The position numbers were made by a program, and so were the translations under genes. Shown in pieces: positions 56,848 to 64,000 of a stretch of DNA of 64,000 nt. Below the pieces are notes generated by a model. The model did no database searches. It worked only from the letters and a program-made list of their open reading frames with translations, and was not told the DNA's origin. Numbering within the stretch: position 1 is the first letter of the stretch; each line of letters starts with the position of its first letter. The stretch is taken from contig CM057841.1 of assembly GCA_030068075.1 (NCBI GenBank), positions 40,341,030-40,405,029 of the forward strand, written 5' to 3'. This DNA is from Paguma larvata. Taxonomy: Eukaryota > Chordata > Mammalia > Carnivora > Viverridae.

Positions 56848-57208
56848 ATGGCCTGAATGTTTGTGCTTCCCCCCTCCAAATTCATATCTTGAAATCCTAA
56901 CCTCTAAAAGTGATAGTGTTAGTTCATGGGAACTTTGGGGGGGGGGTACTTAAGTGATAAGGGTAGAATCCTCTGGAATGTGATTAGTGCTTCATTAAAG
57001 AGATCCAGAGAGATATCTAGCCCCTTACACCTTGTGAAGATACAGTGAGAGAGTGCTGGCTATGAACTAGGAAGAGGGTCCTTACCCAACTGAGCTGGGA
57101 CCCAGAATCAGACTTCTAGCCTCCAGAACTGTGAGAAATAAGTATTTGTTGTTTATAGGCTATCCAGTCTGTGGTAATTTGCTATAGCAACCCAAAAGGA
57201 CTAAGACA
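56848..57208 (+). mobile_element. MaLR LTR (MLT1/MST type), solo
   Basis: Nearly full LTR text: 'aaattcatatcttgaaatcc', 'taacctctaaaagtgatagt', 'gtgattagtgcttcattaaa', 'gaagatacagtgagagagtg', 'ctggctatgaactaggaaga', 'gcctccagaactgtgagaaa' and 'tatagcaacccaaaaggact'. No internal retroviral region adjoins it, so it is a solo LTR. Contains G10 at 56937-56946. Confidence 0.95.
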
Positions 57209-58104
57209 ATGAGTATTGTGGAAAACAGATTTTAAAGTCTGGTAGCTCTGTGATAGAAGCAAAATGGCAGAGCTGACAGAAGTTTAATAGAGAGAACAAA
57301 GAACACCTACAGAATGGAAGATCTTAGTTAATTCTGGAAGTCAGGAAAGCTATGCATATGTACTAGGCTAAACCTGCTCAAGAGCAAGCAGGTAAGAACT
57401 TGAAAGAATTTTTCAACTCATCCACTGACCCCTCAACACAAAGCAGAAGCCTATCTGGCACATGAGGCTTAAACACAACCTCTGACCAAACACTGGCTAC
57501 TTTGATGCAGTGGCAACTCTGAGGTAACCAGGCTTACAAATGAAACCATCCTCATCCTTTTTAGTCTGGAAGACTATGTGCACACCCAGGAATGTACCTT
57601 CTCAGGAGAGATGAGAGAGGGAATCTCCCATCTACCAGTCCTGGGTTGAATATGGGGCAAAATGCCATAAACTCTATAAACTATAATAGCAGCCCCCAAG
57701 GCATACACACATATAGTGATAAAGGGTAAAAATATAACTGGCCCAGGAGGCTTATCCACAACTATTGATAAATACATGGTTCATGCTGACCCAGAGGCAA
57801 GCACTAGCAGTCAGTCTAAAGATAAAAAAAGGTGAAGGTGGGGGAGAGTCTGAGCAGGATATTGGAAGCTACATACTACATGGGGAAAAAGACTGTAGGG
57901 AATTATTCAGCCAAGTCACAAAACAAAATTCATGACCAAGCAAATGAACAACCACAAAAACCCCCTGGGAGAGATTAGATTATAATTGCTACAGCATATA
58001 ATTTAAACTGTCTAATTTTCAGCCAAAAATTACAAGACACAAGACATGCAAGAAACAGTATATTGCTACATTACATTTTCCAATGAAAAAAATATGAAAC
58101 ATAT
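57209..58104 (+). mobile_element. Probable old L1 internal region
   Basis: 'gtctaattttcagccaaaaa', 'ttacaagacacaagacatgc' and 'aagaaacagtatattgctac' recall the region upstream of ORF1 in old L1/HAL1-type elements. The earlier part is not recognisable. It adjoins a clear L1 3' UTR, so an internally deleted L1 with the LTR inserted is a reasonable reading. Confidence 0.4.
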
Positions 58105-58405
58105 AAGAGGTAGTCGCATAAGACCACATATTGTATGAGTTAATTTATATGAAATGTTCAGAATAGGACAATCCATGGAGGCAGGAAGTTGATTAGTAGC
58201 AGGAGCTGGGGTGGGGCTGTGGGCGATAGATTGTGACTGCTAATGAATACAATTCTTCTTTCAAGGGGCTGAAAATGTCCTAAATTTAGATTGTTCTCAT
58301 CATCACTTAACACTGTCAATATATTAAAAATCACTGAGTTGTATACTTTAAATGTGTATCTTATGATATGTAAATTATATTTTAATACACTTGTCTAAAA
58401 AAGTA
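58105..58405 (+). mobile_element. L1M-type LINE 3' UTR
   Basis: 'gttaatttatatgaaatgtt', 'cagaataggacaatccatgg', 'gattgtgactgctaatgaat', 'aaaaatcactgagttgtata' and 'ctttaaatgtgtatcttatg' follow the L1 3' UTR to its end. Confidence 0.96.
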
Positions 58406-58689
58406 GGTTATAATCTGTGGTGGTGTCATTATAAGGTGGTTATATAATTCACTGGGGTAGAGATGGACACCTACTGTTTTTGGAGAGAGCTGATAAAGAA
58501 AAATACTCAAGCAGAACTTTTAAATGACCTTGTCTTAGCACTAAGATGTTATTCTGAATCAGGGGTTTGAGAAAAAGAGAAGCTAATGTATGCCTTATAA
58601 TAATGCTCATTTTAGAAGGTATTTTTCTAATATTAATTTAGATCAATGTCCTCTTGTATTTATGTTGTGGGAGAGAGAGTGGTCAGAAA
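58406..58689. other. Unassigned spacer
   Basis: No recognised feature between the L1 end and the next old repeat. Confidence 0.4.
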
Positions 58690-59165
58690 TTTAGAGTGAC
58701 AAACAAGTACAGAAGATGAGATTCCAGAAAAGAGATGATGCCTTGAAGTGAAAAGGAAGGAGGTGCAGCAATTGGAGGATCAGGTAGACAGGAAAAAAAT
58801 TCCAAGCAAAGGGATCTTCATGCCCAAAGACAGTGAGATGCAATAAATGGAGCCTGGTCTGATTTAATGGACTTCTGGTAGATCAATGTTTCTTGCTGCC
58901 TGGTGGGAGATGAGGACAGAAGAAGTTGGATTGAAATCACAGAAGGTCTCGAATACCTAGCCAGAGGTTGGTTTCTACCTCATTCTGTAAGCTATGTTAA
59001 CTTTTAAGCAATGGGTAATAGCAATCAGATTTTTACTCTAGAAAGATTTTTTTGTGCACTCTTGTGGGGAAAGGATTAGTGAGGATAGACTAGAGGCAGA
59101 GAGATGGTTGAGGTGACCAAAACTCAGAGAACTGGTAAAATTAAGAGTAGACCAAGAAAAAGAAT
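58690..59165 (+). repeat. Old mammalian interspersed repeat, family not named
   Basis: 'attccaagcaaagggatctt', 'atgcccaaagacagtgagat', 'atggagcctggtctgattta', 'ggttggtttctacctcattc', 'aagcaatgggtaatagcaat' and 'gaggatagactagaggcaga' give the longest copy here of the repeat also seen at 3800, 4631 and 17880. Confidence 0.65.
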
Positions 59166-59215
59166 TGAAAGCAACAAAAGTTGAGTAACCCAAACTAATT
59201 GCAAACCAACTCAGA

Positions 59216-59672
59216 TTTTTTTTTTTTTTTTTGTCCTGCTGCATCTTGAATGTCAATCACGGATTTGAAGCTTAAAGTACTATTTTCTCTTCTGTCCATT
59301 TTCTTTACACAGTGTAACTACTCCATTGCCTCTCTTCCTCTCCTTGAACAATGTTTCCCCTGGTCCCATCCCAAGAGCCTCATTTGTATTCTGTCTCCTA
59401 CTCTCCTCCTTACTTTGGACCTCAAAAACCCTAACAACCAGCTCAGCCATGCAGGCTCTGCCTTGGAGGGTGGAGGACATAAAGGAACAGGGCAAGCCAA
59501 GCAGACAGAATCAGTATAGCTGGGATAAGCAGCCTGATAATTTGTTTCATCAAGTCCAATCTTCTGGACTTGAGAGTTCATTGCATCCTTTCCCCTAGAA
59601 TTGTTCAGTATTCGTAAGGTTCTAAAAGTTTTGCTTTGGTCAAAAACAAAGTCCCCAGTCCTACCAAAACAA
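59216..59672. other. T17 and unassigned sequence
   Basis: T17 at 59216-59232, then about 440 unique bases. Four overlapping frames of 71-90 codons on both strands occupy 59250-59598; none has a recognisable motif. Confidence 0.45.

Positions 59673-59709
<37 letters not shown>
59673..59709. repeat. (TTG)n trinucleotide repeat
   Basis: About twelve uninterrupted TTG units. Confidence 0.95.
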
Positions 59710-59710
<1 letters not shown>

Positions 59711-59776
59711 TTAATTTAAGAAAAGTAGCAACTGAGATGAGAGAGCACAGCTATCAGCTGGAAAACACCCCTTTCT

Positions 59777-60009
59777 TTTTTTTAAATTTGTTTAATGTTT
59801 ATTTCTTTTTGAGGGAGAGACAGAGAGACAGAGAGAGAGAGAGAGAATGACTCGGGGAGAGACAAAGAGAGAGGGAGACACAGAATCTGAAGTAGGCTCC
59901 AGGTTCTGAGCTGTCCGCACAGAGCCCAAGGCGGGGTTCAAACCCACGAACTGTGAGATCATGACCTGAGCCAGGGTTGGATGCTTAACTGACTGAACCA
60001 CACAGGCGT
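59777..60009 (-). mobile_element. CAN-SINE, felid type
   Basis: Reversed copy: 'tttaatgtttatttcttttt' tail side, GA-rich tract, 'agtaggctccaggttctgag', 'actgtgagatcatgacctga' and head 'ctgaaccacacaggcgt'. A 7-base duplication 'cctttct' lies at 59770-59776 and 60010-60016. Confidence 0.96.
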
Positions 60010-60016
60010 CCTTTCT

Positions 60017-60629
60017 GTCCACATCAGGAACTGTCCTTCAACAAAGACTGCTTGGGACAAGTCTCTTAGTCTGGAGAGGAAATGCACAAAGGAATGATGG
60101 AAATAGACTTTTTACCAGTCGTATTAACAGATGCAGTTACCTTTCTGCACCCCTTCCCCACCAACACACACACACACAAATACCAGATGGGCCTGAGTGA
60201 CAAATGGATTTATAAGAAAAACATTCCATCTCATGCTTGGCCTGACTCACGAAAGGTTTGGTACCCGTGTCTTCAGTCGCCCATGCCCCCAGTTTGAGCA
60301 TTTAAGTGAATTCCTCTCTGGGAAGTGTTGCCCTGTCTGTTGCTTAGTCTAGGAAGCAGATGGAGTGCACTTTACAGTTCAATCAGGAATCCAAATTAAA
60401 GTCATTGGCTTGTTCTTAATGGGATTAATGGGGGTTGAGGAATCCATGCTGGCAGCTTGAAAAGCTATCTGGCGTTGACAGGAGGCCTACCCCATGTTAA
60501 GTACACATACGTATGTCAAGTGGCTGGGTCTCCAACTTCCTGGGTATCGAATCTGGACCAGGAGTGTGGCACAGGGCAGAAATGCCCTTCTTTACTAAGG
60601 CCAACAAGTTTTGTAACCTGATACTCTTT
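60017..60629. other. Unassigned, short (AC)n
   Basis: A short AC array lies at 60164-60178. No gene recognised. Confidence 0.45.
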
Positions 60630-61790
60630 TTTATTTTTTTCCATTTATCTTATTGAAGTGTAAGATATACAGTAAAATTCACACTTTTTAGTGCACAGTT
60701 CTGCTAGGTTTGATAACTATAGATAGTCATGTGACCACCACTGTAATTAAGACACAGTAGAAAATTCCCCTGTCCTGCTTTGTGGTCATGTTCTCCTCTG
60801 GCCTCCAATCTTTGACAAACACTGGTTTGCTTACTGCCCCGATAGTTTCACCTTTGCAAGAATATTATAGAAATGGAAACATACAGAATATAGCCTTTTG
60901 AACCTGGCTTCTTTCACCAAGCATAAATGCTTTGGAAATTCTTCCACGTTGTTAAGTACATCAATAGTTCATCCTTATTTCATTGGATGTACCTCAGTTT
61001 ATTTATTGATTCCCCAGTTTATGAACATTTTAAGCTCTTTCCAGTTTTTAGCGATTATGAATAAAGCCACTGTAGAGATTTGCACATAGGGTTTCACGTG
61101 AACATAAGTTTTGTTTCACTTGTTTCAATGCCTCTGAGTGGGGATGTCTAAGTATGAGATAGTGCTTAAAGGTTTTCCAAATCAGTTGTACTATTTTGCA
61201 CATAACCGGCAATGTATAAGAATTCCAGTTGGTCCGTGTTCTCACCAACACTTGATATTTTGCTGTTTGCGAGTGTTTGTTTTATGTCACCTGTTCTTAC
61301 AGGTGTTCCGTAGTGGTTTTCATTGTGGTTTCCATTTATATTTCTCTAATGACTAATTTTATTAAGCATCTTTGATGGGTTTCTTTTTCACCTATATACT
61401 TTCTTTAGTGAAGTATCTGTTCAGATCTTCTATTCGTTTTAAAAAATTTGATTGTTTTACAATTATTGAATTTTAAGAGATGTTTAAGTTTCCTAAACAC
61501 AAGTCCCTTAACAAAATGTGTGAATGTGAGTATGTTTTTACCAGTCTGTGACTTGTCCTTTCCTTAAGAGCAGACATTCTTAATTTTTATGAAATAAAAC
61601 TTATCCAGTTTTTTTCACTTACAGATAGTGCTAAAAAATCTTTGTCTAACCCTGAGGGTTAGACTGGTATTTTCTCCTATATTTTCTTCTTGATGTACTT
61701 TTACATTTTAACATTCAAGTCTATTATCCATTTTGAGTTAATTTCTGTACTGAGGTTCTTTATTCTGAATATGGATGTTATCATTACAAT
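60630..61790 (-). mobile_element. L1M-type LINE, 1.16-kb segment
   Basis: Minus-strand L1 from 3' UTR into ORF2: 'gtaaaattcacactttttag', 'catgtgaccaccactgtaat', 'gaaatggaaacatacagaat', 'gcttctttcaccaagcataa', 'gattatgaataaagccactg', 'ctcaccaacacttgatattt', 'cagtctgtgacttgtccttt' and 'attatccattttgagttaat'. Longest L1 segment in the window; inactive. Confidence 0.96.
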
Positions 61791-62469
61791 TGAGATCCTG
61801 GTCATTATTGTTGTTCATACTTTTAATTTGTATATTTGAAAATATTTATAATCTAATTTGTTATTTAATTGACATTTAATTTTATTGTTTTTCTTCTCAT
61901 CTTTTCCTTCTTTATCTTCGTCTTCTCCTCCTCTTCCTCCCCGGCCTCCTCCTCCTAATTATTTTTAAATTGAAATTGCCAATACTCGGCTATTTTGGCC
62001 TATAAATCAGAAATTTTTAAGCTGGTAGGTCCCTTCTTAGCAAATTGTTGTTTAACATTTTTTTATATGTTGTGACAGGTAGATTTTTGTTTCCGTTGTC
62101 TTCAATTTCTCATTTGCCTCAGAAGTTCTCGTTGTAAGTGAGTAATATGATTTTAGCATTTCACAAATGTCAAGACTTAAAGGTACACATTTAGAAGGAA
62201 TATGTGAGAATTAAATCCATGAGAAACCATCATTTAGTTGGACACCACCACTGACTCACTTCTGCCCACAAATCATGGGGAGATGAAGTCATCGAACAGC
62301 TATGGGTCAGGCCTTATGGAAAAACAATTTGAAGTTAGCCTCCAAATGTCCCCTCTTTTGGCAATTTGTACCTTCTGAAAATGCAAGGTTGGATACTCAA
62401 ATATCTTCTGCAAGAAAAACGAAAAGGCAAAAACATTAAATATTTTGCTATTAAGGTTCCACAGGGTTC
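61791..62469. other. Unassigned, CT-rich at 61888-61957
   Basis: A pyrimidine-rich stretch with CTT, TCC and CTCCTC blocks, otherwise AT-rich sequence without a call. It may include the decayed continuation of the L1. Confidence 0.45.
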
Positions 62470-62491
62470 TTTTTTTTTTTTTTTTTTTTTT
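62470..62491. repeat. T22 homopolymer
   Basis: 22 consecutive T. It is the kind of tract left by a minus-strand retroposon tail, but no family is recognised downstream. Confidence 0.95.
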
Positions 62492-63515
62492 GCAGAGAAA
62501 GAAAAAAAGCTGGATTTTCTTAAAATGGGGCTATGTAGAAATACTCATTGTTACATTGAGAAATACAGGGATTTAGGCCCCATAACACCCCCTGTACTGC
62601 CCCTGTAATAGCCTCACCCAGCCCTAACATTCCTGGGCTTGGTAAGAGTATTTAGAACTGGAAAAAAAATACAGCACCCTTAGGTTCTGTCCTAATTCCT
62701 GACAATATGTGTAAGCAGGACTCCTCACCAGTGTCCTACGTCATCCTTTTAAATACTCCCAGTAGTGAGGGGCTTGTTGTTTTCCAAAGACAAAATCCCA
62801 TGGTCCTCAGTCCGACCGAAAACTATTCACAGAGAATAGTACCTAGAGGAACCCCTACCCCACCCAGTAAACTTTGGGATTACTGTCAGTCCTAAGCACA
62901 TCAAGGCACGTCTGTTTTCTAATCTAACAAGACTTTGAACTTTTGCCCTTACCCTTTTGAAATGGTTCTAAAATATTTTACCACTTAGATGTCCATTTGT
63001 TAGTGTTTTTTTTGTTCTGTTTTGAGAACTGGGGTTTTCATATCTAGAAACAGTTTTGCAGTTGTGGTCATACCAAGGTAGACAGAAATTTATTATCTCC
63101 CACTTTATTCTTTTGAACAAGTGAAGGTCTGTACTTGGAAAATAAAATGATTATAAAGAGAAGATATGAATGCTATCATGAAAGCTCTGTGCACGTTGGC
63201 TAGGATTCTGCAGTAAACTAGAGTCAGAAATCCTGTCTTCTCAACTTGACTATCTTGTCCTCCTTCTTCTTGTGTCATTTTTCTCCAAAATTCCATTTCA
63301 TATATACAGTCACCCCTTCTCCCACCCACAGTGTGATCTGGGCTTCTCCAGCCATAGTACCCTGAGCTGTGCCCACTGGAATTGGTTCAGGGATTGATAT
63401 CTTCTCCAAGCCATCATAGCCTTCTCTTAGCTTTTGTTGGAACCACCAAGAAAGAGGTGTTCTGTTTTCTAGCTTTACGGACGTAAAGCATTATGTGTAC
63501 CTGAGCTACTGCAGA
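62492..63515. other. Unassigned sequence
   Basis: About 1 kb with no recognised repeat or gene. Confidence 0.45.
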
Positions 63516-63972
63516 CTGTGCTGGTTAATTTTACGTGTCAACTGGACTCGTGACTAGGTCACTGGGCCGATATTTAGTGAAACATTATTCTAGACATTTC
63601 TGTGAAGGTATTTTTAGATATTCACATTTAAATCCGTAGCCTTTGAGCAAAGCACATTACCTTCTGTTATGTGGTGGGCCTAGTCCCATCAGTTGAGGAG
63701 TTTAATAGCCAATCGGTTGAGAGGCTTAATAGAAAAAGACAGATGTTTCTAGAAAAAGAGGGAATTCTATGAGCAGACTGCCTTTGGATTCAAACTGACT
63801 CTCTTCCCTGGTTTTCTAGGCTGCCAGCTTGCCCTCCAGACTTTAGACTTGCCAAGCCTCCACAGTCATGCAAGCCAATACGTTTCTCCCTTTTCTCTAT
63901 GTTTATGTGTATATGTGTATATGTACGTAGGTACGTATCTACATAGTTTTTCTGGGCCACTCTGACTAGAGG
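63516..63972 (+). mobile_element. LTR-like old interspersed repeat
   Basis: 'gctggttaattttacgtgtc', 'aactggactcgtgactaggt', 'gtgaaacattattctagaca' and 'gtggtgggcctagtcccatc' at the start, and 'gtttttctgggccactctga' at the end, follow a common mammalian repeat of LTR-like length. Exact family not asserted. Confidence 0.75.
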
Positions 63973-64000
63973 GGTAGAGGGACCATCATTTCTTTCACAT

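Noticed and set aside
56848..57208. Possible endogenous retrovirus with genes
   Set aside because: Only a solo MaLR LTR is present; no gag, pol or env-like reading frame adjoins it.

Overview
This window looks like nuclear DNA of a cat-family (felid) mammal. The main evidence is fifteen copies of the carnivore tRNA-Lys-derived SINE (CAN-SINE). Most carry the body I associate with felids ('agcctggagcctgcttc', then a CT-rich stretch and an A/T-rich 'aaataaataaa' tail). Fragments of L1, L2, MIR and MaLR-type LTRs shared by all placental mammals make up most of the other recognisable sequence. Species cannot be fixed from this alone.

I find no protein-coding gene, tRNA, rRNA or recognisable small-RNA gene. 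All open reading frames are short (longest 169 codons) and none resembles a protein I know. Many are conceptual translations of SINEs, L1 tails or microsatellites. The window is best read as intergenic or deep intronic DNA.

Layout: 1-9 kb holds an L1M tail with a SINE nested in it, two further SINEs, a second L1M tail and a short inverted repeat near 8.7 kb. 9-24 kb is mostly unique sequence with many MIR and L2 fragments, several microsatellites, a 33-bp alternating purine-pyrimidine tract at 12.7 kb and a minus-strand SINE at 21 kb. 24-36 kb has an LTR-like repeat, a SINE with an internal 45-bp duplication, a repeat-poor block (27.8-29.7 kb), another old LTR-like repeat, and an 0.8-kb L1 tail at 35 kb. 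37.2-40.95 kb is the longest stretch free of recognised transposons, broken only by a 350-bp polypurine tract; it is the best candidate for conserved regulatory DNA. 41-56 kb is rich in SINEs and carries L1 pieces on both strands. 56-64 kb has an LTR of the MLT1/MST type apparently nested in an older L1, a further minus-strand SINE, a 1.16-kb minus-strand L1 segment and an old LTR-like repeat at the end.

No genes act together here. The functional questions are about candidate enhancers, unusual DNA structures and SINE activity. Repeat names come from reading against remembered consensus sequences, and boundaries are good to roughly 10-30 bases except where a target-site duplication is given.
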